A DNA stretch of 64,000 nt from FEN-1219 sp039933105 (GCA_039933105.1 JBDTOT010000018.1:1-64000), one strand, 5' to 3'. Numbered from the stretch's first letter, positions 38,114-46,406 are shown. The notes: a model not told the origin generated them from the sequence alone. Translations and numbers: made by a program.

Positions 38114-39520
38114 TTATTTCTTGCTGAAGTCGAACAAGTCCGCAGGCTCCGGCTTGCTCATGCCCTGCTCGAAGTACTCTTCCCAGACGTGGGCCCAGGG
38201 GCGGCCGAACATGTCGGGCATCTCGAACTCGATCTTGGCGCCAGGCACGAGCGGCTCGTTCACACCGTCTTTCAGGTAGATCGTCTGAATACAGTGGCTG
38301 GACACGAACGGCGTCTCGGCCTTGTCGATGTACTCGTTGATCTTGATGAAGTTGCGGACGATGCGCAGCGGCTGCGCAAGTGCGTCGTCGTCGTAGAAGA
38401 CGGCTTCGTGGTTCAGTCCAATGAACTTACCGTTCTCGTGGATCGGCGTGTACATCTCCACTGACTGCATCTTGTTCGAGAACTCGAACTCCGAGTGCGA
38501 CTTCCAGCCCTGGATGTTGCTCGTCCAGGTGATCAAAACGTCCTTGTCCCAGAAGCCGATCGTCTCACCGTACCAGCGCGGCACCGGGGGCCCGAGGCGC
38601 GGAACGCCGCCCGTAGCCACATCGGTCATGTCGAACTGGCGACCAATGTGGACGTCCTGGTCGAAGTTTTCGATTCGGCCCGTGCGCATCTGCACGAAGT
38701 CCGGCGTGACGACCATGTAGTGCTCGGCGACGGCCGCCGGATACCAGCGCCGCATGAAGCCTTCCGGCCAGCAGAACGTGGAGGGCCACATCGCCTGCCC
38801 GCGCATCTGGTGATACGCCTCCTGCACCGTGCGCTGCTGGTACTCGGGCTTCAGCAGCGACACGATCGTCGCGATCTGCGTGTGCGCACCCCAGTACCAG
38901 TTCTGTTGCTCGGGCGCGCCGCCCCGCACACGTGCCTGGCGCGGGGCCCCGTATACGCCGTTCCACTCGGCGGCCGGAAAATCCTTGAACGTGTATACGT
39001 TCGGGCCGCCGCGGCCTTGCGTCTCCTTCAGCAGCGCTTCGTAGTGTTGCTGGGCGCTTTTGAACGGATAGGGACTCACGATGGCCTCGCGCGGCAGGTC
39101 GCGGTCGCAATGACCCCACGGGGCGTCTTCATCCTTGCCGGTGTTCAGTGGATTCGGAGACAGGATGCCGCGCTGAACCTCGCTCGCCTGGGGGCTATTG
39201 CAGCGGAAGTAGCGCTTGTCGGTCCACAGCGCCGTGTCCGCGTAGAAGTCTTTGCTCGTGAAGATATCCACCGGCAGTGGTTTTATGTCTTTCGGCGGAG
39301 TACGGGAGCCATCGAGTTCCTGCACCTGGCCAGGCACTCGCCTCCCGAACGCGCCCCCCACCCACGCTGGCCCGACGATGGGTCGGTTCTGCACGCTGAC
39401 AGCGAGCGGCCAGCCGCGGCCAACGCTCTTGAAGCCGATGTCCGGCATGACCTGCGCAATGGCGGGCACAGCGATCAGCAGGGCGGAGAGTATCAACGGT
39501 TTGATCAACCCAATCTTCAC
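38114..39520 (-). CDS. Exported protein of unknown function, large WDG-domain family
   Basis: Paralogue of the protein encoded at 3623-5035, 468 residues with a signal peptide (MKIGLIKPLILSALLIAVPAIAQ). The order of conserved blocks is the same: VDIFTSKDFYADTALWTDKRYFRCNSP, SPYPFKSAQQHYEALLKETQGRGGP read in parts, LLKPEYQQRTVQEAYHQ, FCWPEGFMRRWYP, YGETIGFWDKDVLITW, SNIQGWKSHSEFEFS, HEAVFYDDD, and the end GRPWAHVWEEYFEQGM. Conserved Cys in FRCNSP, HCDRD, TFCWPEG and SSHCIQT suggest disulphides in the periplasm. Function unknown. Start is GTG at 39520 with AAGGAGA at ideal spacing. It is divergent from the DUF6152-type pair at 39820-41041, which holds members of the related smaller family. Confidence 0.72.
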   Translation of the reverse strand: MKIGLIKPLILSALLIAVPAIAQVMPDIGFKSVGRGWPLAVSVQNRPIVGPAWVGGAFGRRVPGQVQELDGSRTPPKDIKPLPVDIFTSKDFYADTALWTDKRYFRCNSPQASEVQRGILSPNPLNTGKDEDAPWGHCDRDLPREAIVSPYPFKSAQQHYEALLKETQGRGGPNVYTFKDFPAAEWNGVYGAPRQARVRGGAPEQQNWYWGAHTQIATIVSLLKPEYQQRTVQEAYHQMRGQAMWPSTFCWPEGFMRRWYPAAVAEHYMVVTPDFVQMRTGRIENFDQDVHIGRQFDMTDVATGGVPRLGPPVPRWYGETIGFWDKDVLITWTSNIQGWKSHSEFEFSNKMQSVEMYTPIHENGKFIGLNHEAVFYDDDALAQPLRIVRNFIKINEYIDKAETPFVSSHCIQTIYLKDGVNEPLVPGAKIEFEMPDMFGRPWAHVWEEYFEQGMSKPEPADLFDFSKK

Positions 39521-39819
39521 TTACGTCTCCTTCGTCGACCAAAAGACATCAAGAGCTGTGCGCGGAAGATGCAGAGAGTACCCCGGTGAATTCGATTCCG
39601 ACGAAAACTATGCTTAAGCGACGATGTATTGCTCGACGCTAGGCCAGGCACGCGGCGACTTCACAGGCGCCTCATCGCGGCGAACCGACGCGAGCTGCGG
39701 ATAGTACAAATAATGACGGTAATGTTCGTGCCTGCAAAAGGCGTCCCTGCCGCGCCGTTGACACGCAAGCTGCACACGCCCTAGTGTCGCCTTGCGTTGA
39801 AGGGCGAGAGGACGCAACG
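39521..39819. other. Divergent intergenic region, nothing firm seen
   Basis: This 299-base gap separates two exported-protein genes pointing away from each other. It holds the ribosome-binding sites of both (AAGGAGA at its left end, GAGAGGA at its right) and an AT-richer patch around 39700-39725 where promoters may lie, but no convincing hexamer pair, dyad or ORF with coding character. Confidence 0.4.
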
Positions 39820-40248
39820 ATGAAGACGAAGACCGCGCTGCTTCCGCTCACGCTGGGCATGCTCGTTGCGGTACTGCCCGCGCAAGCGCACCACTCGTTC
39901 GCCGCGCAATACGACGCGGCGAAGCCGATCACGTTGACCGGCAAGGTCACGAAGATCGAGTGGACCAACCCTCACATCTATATCTTCATGGACGTGCCGG
40001 ACGAGAAGAAGACCGGCGCGGCGGTGAACTGGGCGCTCGAGATGGGCAGCCCGAACGCGCTGATCCGCTTGGGCTGGAAACGCGACTCGCTGAAGCCCGA
40101 CGACATGGTCACCGTCGAAGGCCTCCTCGCGAAAGACGGCAGCCATGTCGCAAACGCGAAGTCGATCGTGCTGACGGCGACCGGCAAGAAGATGCTCGCG
40201 GGCTCGAGCGGCGGCACCGGCGGCGCTTCCAGTAGCGAGGAGCGTTAG
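39820..40248 (+). CDS. Exported DUF6152-type protein
   Basis: Product of 142 residues with a signal peptide (MKTKTALLPLTLGMLVAVLPAQA) leaving HHSFAAQYD as the mature N-terminus. A strand-rich body follows: ITLTGKVTKIEWTNPHIYIF, WALEMGSPNALIRLGW, DSLKPDDMVTVEGLLAKDGS, and a Gly/Ser tail. The HH pair and NPH motif are conserved in the two other copies in this window (21100 and 50067). The small beta-barrel look and clustered His residues suggest binding of a metal or small ligand; this is inference. Start at the ATG at 39820 with GAGAGGA upstream. The stop is one base before the start of the next gene, a partner of the second exported family. Confidence 0.78.
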   Translation: MKTKTALLPLTLGMLVAVLPAQAHHSFAAQYDAAKPITLTGKVTKIEWTNPHIYIFMDVPDEKKTGAAVNWALEMGSPNALIRLGWKRDSLKPDDMVTVEGLLAKDGSHVANAKSIVLTATGKKMLAGSSGGTGGASSSEER

Positions 40249-40249
40249 A

Positions 40250-41041
40250 ATGCGCAATCCAAAGGTGCTCGCGACGCTCGCGGCGTTGCTCTCCCTCGGC
40301 GCCGCCCTCCCGGCCGCTGCGCAGTGGTGGCTCGGCGTTCCCGACACGCTACCGCGCGACGCGAAAGGCGAACCGAACCTCATGGCCCCCGCGCCGCGCA
40401 CCCGGGACGGTAAACCGGACCTGTCGGGCATCTGGAACCCGAACGCGAGCAAATATCTGCGCGACATCTCCGTGGACCTGAAACCCGGCGAGGTGCCGTT
40501 CCAACCATGGGCGAAGAAGGTGGCCGACGAACGGGCCGACGGCTCGCATTCGCGCGAAGACCCGGACGCGAACTGCCTGCCGCAGGGTGTGCCGAGAATC
40601 GGCGCCGCGCCGGCTCCGTACAAGTTCGTGCAGACCCCGGACCTGATCGTCGTCGTGCACGAGGCGTTCTCGCTCTGGCGGCAGATTTTCCTCGACGGGC
40701 GCAAGCTCGCCGCCGACGCGAATCCCACCTGGCTCGGCTATTCGACGGGGCACTGGGACGGCGACACGCTGGTCGTCGAGTCGCGCGGTTTCAACGGCAA
40801 GACTTGGCTCGACCAGGTCGGCAAACCGACCACAGAGCGGCTACACGTCACCGAGCGCTACACGCGCAAGGACTACGGCCACATGGACATCGAGATCACG
40901 ATCGACGACCCGGGCGCGTACACGAAACCTTGGACGGTGAAGGAAAATCTTTCGCTGCTGCCCGACACGGAGTTGCTCGAGTTCATCTGCAACGAGAACA
41001 ACCGCGACGTCCACCACCTGCAGGGCGGCGACCTCCGATAG
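40250..41041 (+). CDS. Exported WDG-domain protein
   Basis: Product of 263 residues with a signal peptide (to AAAQ, residue 25). Diagnostic blocks: RTRDGKPDLSGIWNPN near residue 51, CLPQGVPR at 109-116, FLDGRKLAADANPTWLGYSTG, GHWDGDTLVVESRGFNGKTW at 167-186, LHVTERYTRKD, MDIEITIDDPGAY and a C-terminal LEFICNENN. The same order is seen in the products of 48375 and 49226 and in the fusion at 21100. No enzymatic function is known to me. The two conserved Cys (CLPQG and ICNEN) may form a disulphide. Translation is probably coupled to the DUF6152-type gene, one base upstream. Confidence 0.78.
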   Translation: MRNPKVLATLAALLSLGAALPAAAQWWLGVPDTLPRDAKGEPNLMAPAPRTRDGKPDLSGIWNPNASKYLRDISVDLKPGEVPFQPWAKKVADERADGSHSREDPDANCLPQGVPRIGAAPAPYKFVQTPDLIVVVHEAFSLWRQIFLDGRKLAADANPTWLGYSTGHWDGDTLVVESRGFNGKTWLDQVGKPTTERLHVTERYTRKDYGHMDIEITIDDPGAYTKPWTVKENLSLLPDTELLEFICNENNRDVHHLQGGDLR

Positions 41042-41101
41042 CCTTCGGTGCGGAGTGGCGGCGGACGCGCGCGGTCGTGACTACGTGCTCGACGGCATTC
41101 A

Positions 41102-42355
41102 TCACCAGTTCGTAAACGAGCCATCCGGTCGGCGGTTCAGCAACATCCCGGCACGATACGTCGCGTATTCGCCCATCAGGGTGAGCTTGCTCGCGTCGAG
41201 CTCGACACCGAGCCCGGGCCGATCGTTCGGCCACAACTTGCCTTCCTTGAAGTCGTACGCCTTCCGCAAGTGCGGCCACGTGCGCGTGCCGTCACCCAGC
41301 ATCTCCATCAGCGTCACGACGGATGTCGCAGTGAGGCAGTGCACGAGCGCTGCTTCGGAGATCGGCCCCGTGAAGTGCGGGATCATGCCGACATAGTGCG
41401 TCTCAGCGAGAGCGACGATCTTCATGAGCTCGCTGATGCCGCCGACATTCGGCAGTGTGCAGCGCGTGTAGTCGATGAGCTGCCGCTCGATCAGAGTATT
41501 GATGTCCCACTTGTAGCCGAACTGTTCGCCGACAGCGATCGGCACGCGCGTGCGCTCACGCATCGTGACGTAGGAGTCCACGCCCTCGCTGCGAATCAGG
41601 TCCTCGCAGAAGTACGGATGCAGCGGCTCGAGCAGCGTCGCGAGATTGATTGCATCGGGCGGATCGAGTTCAGTGTGAAAGTCGATCGCCCACCCGCCAT
41701 CACCTGTGATCTTGTGAAGGGCGATGCAGTCCTCGTGCATCTGCTGCACGAGCTTGAAGCGATCAACCAGACGCTCGCGAGGGTTGTCCGTGGCGTGCCG
41801 GTAGCAGCGGAACCCGGCGTCCATACAGGCACGAGCCGCGTCCTCGAGTGTTCCGTTCCGCCCCCTCGGGAAGGCCGTCGAATAAAGCTCGATGTGATCG
41901 CGAGACTTGCCTCCGAGCAGTTGCCAGAGCGGCACGTCGAGCGCCTTGGCCTTGAGGTCCCAGAGCGCCATGTCGAGCGCACCGAGCGAATGGATCTTCT
42001 CGCGGCCGGCCGGATAGAAGTAGCCCCGCAGCATTTGCTGCCAGTGTTGGTCGATCCGAAACGGATCCAGGCCGATCAGCATGCTGGCGCACTCGTCCAT
42101 CGAGGTTGGCTCGCCGCCTTCGCCGATGCCGGTCAGCCCCCGCTCTGTCTCGATGATTACGACGTTCGAGGACTGATTGACCATGGGCTGACCGCGGTTT
42201 CCCGTCGAATCGCCGGAGTTGCGGAAGTACCGGATGCGCTTGATCTTGTCCTCCTGGAGAGCCAGCGCATCGGCCGACGGCGGCAGCCACAAACTCGCCC
42301 CCACCGCGCCGAGCGCGGTCAGAACGCCGCGCCGATCCCACAGGTTCGCATTCAT
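41102..42355 (-). CDS. Enolase-superfamily dehydratase (mandelate racemase/muconate lactonising type), Tat-exported
   Basis: Protein of 417 residues. The N-terminus (NLWDRRGVLTALGAVGASL) has a twin-arginine-like motif and hydrophobic core, unusual for this superfamily. The MR/MLE signature is present: LGALDMALWDLKAKALDVPLWQLLGG, a capping domain before it, acidic metal ligands probably in DFHTELDP, FCEDLI and GEQFGYKWD, and a C-terminal GMIPHFTGPISEAA containing the His of a barrel end, which fits acid-sugar dehydratases of the D-galactonate/mannonate type. It most likely abstracts a proton next to a carboxylate. Start at ATG 42355 with GAGGAGG upstream. Stand-alone gene, divergent from the sucrose locus. 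Confidence 0.78.
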   Translation of the reverse strand: MNANLWDRRGVLTALGAVGASLWLPPSADALALQEDKIKRIRYFRNSGDSTGNRGQPMVNQSSNVVIIETERGLTGIGEGGEPTSMDECASMLIGLDPFRIDQHWQQMLRGYFYPAGREKIHSLGALDMALWDLKAKALDVPLWQLLGGKSRDHIELYSTAFPRGRNGTLEDAARACMDAGFRCYRHATDNPRERLVDRFKLVQQMHEDCIALHKITGDGGWAIDFHTELDPPDAINLATLLEPLHPYFCEDLIRSEGVDSYVTMRERTRVPIAVGEQFGYKWDINTLIERQLIDYTRCTLPNVGGISELMKIVALAETHYVGMIPHFTGPISEAALVHCLTATSVVTLMEMLGDGTRTWPHLRKAYDFKEGKLWPNDRPGLGVELDASKLTLMGEYATYRAGMLLNRRPDGSFTNW

Positions 42356-42454
42356 ACAGCCTCCTCGCGCCATTGCACAACGACGCTGCTCAGATTAAAC
42401 AAGGCCGGGCCGCGTTGCCGTTGTTTTCGCGCGATCACGGTGACGTGACGCCGC

Positions 42455-42463
42455 TGTGATAAT
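42455..42463 (+). promoter_or_regulatory. Candidate extended -10 promoter for the sucrose phosphorylase gene
   Basis: TGTGATAAT: GATAAT (42458-42463) matches the -10 consensus at five of six positions and is preceded by TG one base upstream. No good -35 hexamer is seen at the right distance, as allowed for extended -10 promoters. The LacI-type operator at 42496 would lie about 25 bases downstream of the start point. Confidence 0.4.
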
Positions 42464-42495
42464 GTGCGCCGAACCCGGCGCCGGGGTTGCCGCAC

Positions 42496-42507
42496 GCAAA
42501 CAATTGC
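42496..42507 (+). promoter_or_regulatory. LacI-type operator candidate before the sucrose phosphorylase gene
   Basis: GCAAACAATTGC matches the operator candidate at 45091-45102 (GCAAACGATTGC) at 11 of 12 positions and shares its GCAA/TTGC arms. It ends 33 bases before the ATG, in the promoter-leader zone. The central CG typical of LacI-family sites is CA here. Confidence 0.55.
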
Positions 42508-42540
42508 CGACGCGGCCTGCGCGCTGAAGCGATCCGTTCG

Positions 42541-43965
42541 ATGCGGAACCAGACTCAGCTGATTACCTATGTCGACCGGCTCGGCGGCGGTGGGCTACGC
42601 GAGCTCGCGGCGCTGCTCAACGGCCCGCTGGCCGGGCTCTTCGGCGGCGTGCATTTGCTGCCGTTCTTCGACCCGATCGATGGCGCCGATGCGGGCTTCG
42701 ACCCCATCGACCATACGCGCGTGGACCCGCGCCTCGGTGCGTGGGCCGACGTGCGCGCGCTCGGGGCACGCACGGACGTCATGGCCGACCTGATCGTGAA
42801 CCACGTCTCCGCTAGGTCGTCGGAGTTCCGGGACTTCGTGGCGCACGGCGATGCGTCGCACTGGGCCGGCCTATTCCTGACGCGCGACTCGGTTTTTCCC
42901 GGCGGCGCCGCGCCAGATGAGCTCGCGCGCATCTACCGGCCGCGTCCTGGAGCACCATTCACCGACGTCCGGTTCGCGAGTGGCGAAACGCGCGCTCTGT
43001 GGACCACGTTCACGTCGAACCAGATCGACATCGATGTGCACCACCCGGCCGGCCGTGAGTATCTGCTGGCGATCCTGGACCGGTTCGCGTCCTCCGGCGT
43101 GCGCGCCATCCGGCTCGATGCTGCGGGCTACGCCATCAAGAAACGCGGCACGAGCTGCTTCATGCTGCCCGAGACTTTTGCATTCATCCGCGAGATCGCG
43201 GACCGCGCGCACGAGCGCGGCATCGAGGTGCTCGTGGAGATCCACTCGCACGTCGCGACACAGGTAACGCTCGCGAAGCAGGTCGACTGGATCTACGACT
43301 TCGCCTTGCCACCGCTCGTGCTTCACGCCCTCTGCCACGGCACGGCTGAGACGTTAAAGCACTGGATCCGCGTGCGGCCGCGTAACTGCTTCACCGTGCT
43401 CGACACGCACGACGGCATCGGCATCGTCGACATCGGCGCGGACGGCGCGAACTTGGGCCTCGTGCCACCCGCGGAGCTCGACCGGCTCGTCGAGTACATC
43501 CACGAGCGAAGCGACGGACACAGCCGGCGCGCAACCGGCGCGCACGCCTCGAACCTCGACCTGTATCAGATCAACTGCACGTACTTTGACGCCTGCGGCC
43601 GCGACGCCGAGGCTTATCTCGCGGCTCGCGCGTTGCAGCTGTTCCTGCCAGGTGTGCCGCAGATCTACTACGTGGGGCTGCTCGGCGGCACGAACGACAT
43701 GGCGCTTCTTGCGCGCACAGGCGTGGGCCGCGACATCAACCGCCACTACTACACGCGCGCCGAGATCGACAGCGCGCTCGCCAGCCCGCTGGTGCAACGC
43801 CTCTGCGACCTGATCAGGCTGCGCAACTCCCACCCCGCGTTCAATGGTGAGTTCGAGCTGCTCGAGAGCCCCGCGCACGCCCTGCGCCTGCGCTGGACCG
43901 CGGGGCGCGAGTGCGCGGAGCTCGCAGTCGATTTATGCCGGCCGTCGTTCGCCGTAACGACTTAA
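42541..43965 (+). CDS. sucP: Sucrose phosphorylase
   Basis: GH13 enzyme of 474 residues that splits sucrose with phosphate into alpha-glucose 1-phosphate and fructose. The sequence follows bifidobacterial sucrose phosphorylase closely over most of its length: QLITYVDRLGGGGL, GVHLLPFFDPIDGADAGFDP, IDHTRVDPRLGAW, FLTRDSVFPGG, YRPRPGAPFT, then the nucleophile Asp in IRLDAAGY, the acid/base Glu in LVEIHSH and the third acid in VLDTHDGIG. FLPGVPQIYYVGLLGGTNDM is also typical. The C-terminal beta domain is somewhat short. Start at the ATG at 42541, where homologues begin; no strong ribosome-binding site. Cytoplasmic. First gene of the sugar locus; related GH13_18 enzymes act on sucrose 6-phosphate or glucosylglycerate, so the substrate should be tested. 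Confidence 0.88.
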   Translation: MRNQTQLITYVDRLGGGGLRELAALLNGPLAGLFGGVHLLPFFDPIDGADAGFDPIDHTRVDPRLGAWADVRALGARTDVMADLIVNHVSARSSEFRDFVAHGDASHWAGLFLTRDSVFPGGAAPDELARIYRPRPGAPFTDVRFASGETRALWTTFTSNQIDIDVHHPAGREYLLAILDRFASSGVRAIRLDAAGYAIKKRGTSCFMLPETFAFIREIADRAHERGIEVLVEIHSHVATQVTLAKQVDWIYDFALPPLVLHALCHGTAETLKHWIRVRPRNCFTVLDTHDGIGIVDIGADGANLGLVPPAELDRLVEYIHERSDGHSRRATGAHASNLDLYQINCTYFDACGRDAEAYLAARALQLFLPGVPQIYYVGLLGGTNDMALLARTGVGRDINRHYYTRAEIDSALASPLVQRLCDLIRLRNSHPAFNGEFELLESPAHALRLRWTAGRECAELAVDLCRPSFAVTT

Positions 43966-43970
43966 GCGGC

Positions 43971-45053
43971 TCAGCTCCGCTTGCCAAGACTGCGCGCGAA
44001 GAAGTCCACGATCACGCGATAGCAGTCCTGCGACTCCGGCACGTCCGGGTTGTAGAAGAAGCCGTGGAACAGCCCCTCCCACACGTGGAGGCGCGCGTCG
44101 ACGCCGTTCTTCACGAGCTGCGTGTGCGTGTACACGGCCGAACTCAGCTCGAAACCGCGCGTGCCCGTTATCAACAGCGTTGGCGGAAACTTCGCGAGTA
44201 CGTCCGGTGAGTTGATCGGCGCGACGAGCGGGTCGGCGGGATCGGTGTCGGCGAAATAGCCGGCGGGCGCGGCCGGTCGACCCGCCGCAGGCACGCGAAG
44301 CTCCCCGAGCGGCCCCGCGGTATATGCAGCGTCACCCTCGAACGAATCGATACCTTTAGGCGAGCCGGCGCCGGCGCAGAAGATGCCCACGGCACCCGGT
44401 CGCGGCAGCCGATGCTGCTGGAGCCAGGCAACTGACATCGCCGTCAGCGTGCCGCCGGCGGAGCAGCCGTAGATGCCAATGTTCTCGGCGCGATAGGACT
44501 TCAACAGCTCGCGGTAGACGGCCGCGACGTCCTCGCTGGCAGCGGGGTGTTTGAACTCGGGCCCCTCGCGGTAGTCGACGCTCACAACGCGAATCTGCGC
44601 CAGCGACGCAATCGGGATCGACTCGAGCTCCGCGCAGCCGGGCCAGCAGCCCGAGAAGCCGCCACCGTGCAAATCGATCAGCACACGTTTGCGGTTCGCG
44701 ACCGAGATGCCGGATTTCGGCATGTAGTCGTAGACGTGCACGCCGCCGATCTTCGTGTCTGTGCGCACATGCGGATACAGCCCGCGCTGACGTGCGAGGT
44801 AGCCTTGCATGAAACGCGGCAGGCCGTTGTCCTGCACGAGTCGCTCGGCGTTCTGCATGTCCGACAGGTGCTGGATCATGTAGGCGCGAGCCTCGGGGCT
44901 CAAATACGGCGTCAGCGGCACCGATAGTGCCGGGACAGACACCGTGCCGTCGGCGGCGAGGCCGACGCGCGGCGGATCCGCGGCGGACGCCAACGACGCA
45001 ATCGTGGCGGCGATCACCGCCGCGATGCCGGATACACAACGGACGGCTGGCAT
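43971..45053 (-). CDS. Exported alpha/beta hydrolase (HSL-type esterase)
   Basis: Esterase of 360 residues with a signal peptide (to about SLASAADP). The HSL-family oxyanion motif is LHGGGF, the nucleophile elbow is YGCSAGG (GxSxG), and the C-terminal acid and His are likely in VNGVDAR-like VKNGVDARLHVW and in LFHGFFYN. It likely hydrolyses short acyl esters or aryl esters in the periplasm. The gene interrupts the sugar locus on the opposite strand and starts 71 bases from the sugar transporter gene, so the LacI-type operator at 45089 lies in their shared divergent promoter region and may control both. Start at ATG 45053 with a GGGGG run upstream. Confidence 0.82.
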   Translation of the reverse strand: MPAVRCVSGIAAVIAATIASLASAADPPRVGLAADGTVSVPALSVPLTPYLSPEARAYMIQHLSDMQNAERLVQDNGLPRFMQGYLARQRGLYPHVRTDTKIGGVHVYDYMPKSGISVANRKRVLIDLHGGGFSGCWPGCAELESIPIASLAQIRVVSVDYREGPEFKHPAASEDVAAVYRELLKSYRAENIGIYGCSAGGTLTAMSVAWLQQHRLPRPGAVGIFCAGAGSPKGIDSFEGDAAYTAGPLGELRVPAAGRPAAPAGYFADTDPADPLVAPINSPDVLAKFPPTLLITGTRGFELSSAVYTHTQLVKNGVDARLHVWEGLFHGFFYNPDVPESQDCYRVIVDFFARSLGKRS

Positions 45054-45088
45054 AGCTCCCCCGAGGCCAGTGGGCCTTCGGCCGATTA

Positions 45089-45102
45089 TGCAAACGATTG
45101 CA
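45089..45102 (+). promoter_or_regulatory. LacI-type operator in the esterase/transporter divergent region
   Basis: TGCAAACGATTGCA: half sites TGCAA and TTGCA around ACGA, an exact match to the TGNAANCGNTTNCA pattern bound by many LacI/GalR-family proteins. It lies 22 bases before the transporter start and 36 bases before the divergent esterase start, and two genes before a LacI-family gene. Confidence 0.72.
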
Positions 45103-45123
45103 AGCGGTGTACAGTCGCGCGGA

Positions 45124-46377
45124 ATGATGCGGCAAAACGGAGACTTCAGCGCCACGCTGATACGCGCGCTGCTCGGCGCCATGTTCTTCGTGTTCGCGAT
45201 GACGACCGACGCCGTCGGCAGCATCATCCCGACGCTGATCGACGAGTTCCGTCTCACGCTGAGCCAAGCCAGCGCCTTCCACTACGCAACGATGGCCTCG
45301 ATCGCGGCCGGCGCACTGGCCTTTGGCCTTCTCGCGGACCGTATCGGCCGCAAACCCACGATCGTGATCGGTCTCGCGGCCTACGCGGCCGCATCGATGG
45401 CGTTCCTCATCGGCAACTCGTTCGCCGTGTTCATCGCTCTTCTGATCGTGTCCGGCGTAGGGATCAGCGTGTTCAAGATCGGCGCGCTCGCGCTGCTCGG
45501 CGACGTCTCGAACTCCGCGCGCCAGCACACGGTGACGATGAACCTGATCGAGGGCTGCTTCGGCGTCGGTGCGATCATCGGGCCCGCGATCGTGGCCGTG
45601 CTGCTCACCGCCGGATGGTCGTGGAAGTGGTTGTACGCGATCGCGGCCGCGATCTGCTTGGCGCTGATCGCCGTGGCGTTACCGCTACGGTTCCCTGCCG
45701 GGCGCAGCGCGGCGGTCGAACGCGCAACATTTCGCCGCACGCTCGTACTCGCGTGCGATCCACATGCCCTCGGCTTCTCGGCGCTGATCATGCTTTACGT
45801 CGGCACCGAGACCGCCGTCTACGTGTGGATGCCGACGCTGCTTCGGGAAGCTACCGACGTCCGCGGTTGGCTCGTGGCGTCGGCGCTCACGTTGTTCTTC
45901 GTCGCGCGCGCGGCCGGCCGCTTCCTCGGTGCGTGGCTGCTGAATTCACTGCCGTGGCGGCGCGTGCTTGCGCTGTTCGGTCTCGCGATCTTCGCCTGCT
46001 TCGCCGGCAGCCTGCTCGGTGGCGCGACGCTCGCGATGTATCTGCTGCCCCTGTCGGGACTCTTCATGTCGGTGCTGTATCCCAGTCTGAACTCGAAGGG
46101 CATCAGCGGGTTTCCGCGCCACGAGCACGGCGCCGTAGCCGGCATCATTCTATTCTTCACGGCCGTGGCGGCGGCCGCGGCGCCGCTCGCGATGGGCGTC
46201 GTCGGCGACGCCTTCGGCGGCGTGCGCGCGGGTTTCGCACTCGCCGCGGTGTGGTCAGCGCTGCTGGCCGCCGGTCTCGCGTACAACTGGCTCCGCGATC
46301 CCGCGGGTCCGCGTCTCGCGCGAGTCGAAGCCGAAGCCGAAGCCGAAGCCGGCGGGCTGTCGCCGCCGCCGGCTTGA
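45124..46377 (+). CDS. MFS sugar transporter
   Basis: Twelve-helix permease of 417 residues in the inner membrane. The first segment (FSATLIRALLGAMFFVFAM) and GLLADRIGRKPTIVIG loop are typical of the major facilitator family. No substrate signature can be read; the locus (sucrose phosphorylase, LacI-type regulator, PfkB kinase) suggests sucrose or another glucoside import by proton symport. The C-terminus ends with a run of (Glu-Ala) units encoded by four tandem GAAGCC hexamers. Start: two ATGs at 45124 and 45127 follow the operator; both are possible. The LacI gene follows 29 bases later on the same strand. Confidence 0.8.
   Translation: MMRQNGDFSATLIRALLGAMFFVFAMTTDAVGSIIPTLIDEFRLTLSQASAFHYATMASIAAGALAFGLLADRIGRKPTIVIGLAAYAAASMAFLIGNSFAVFIALLIVSGVGISVFKIGALALLGDVSNSARQHTVTMNLIEGCFGVGAIIGPAIVAVLLTAGWSWKWLYAIAAAICLALIAVALPLRFPAGRSAAVERATFRRTLVLACDPHALGFSALIMLYVGTETAVYVWMPTLLREATDVRGWLVASALTLFFVARAAGRFLGAWLLNSLPWRRVLALFGLAIFACFAGSLLGGATLAMYLLPLSGLFMSVLYPSLNSKGISGFPRHEHGAVAGIILFFTAVAAAAAPLAMGVVGDAFGGVRAGFALAAVWSALLAAGLAYNWLRDPAGPRLARVEAEAEAEAGGLSPPPA
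46327..46350 (+). repeat. Tandem hexamer repeat inside the transporter gene
   Basis: Four perfect copies of GAAGCC in frame, encoding alternating Glu and Ala in the cytoplasmic C-terminal tail. Copy number could change by slippage without breaking the frame. Confidence 0.85.
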
Positions 46378-46406
46378 GCGCGATGCGAATCGCGTAATCT
46401 CGCCGC

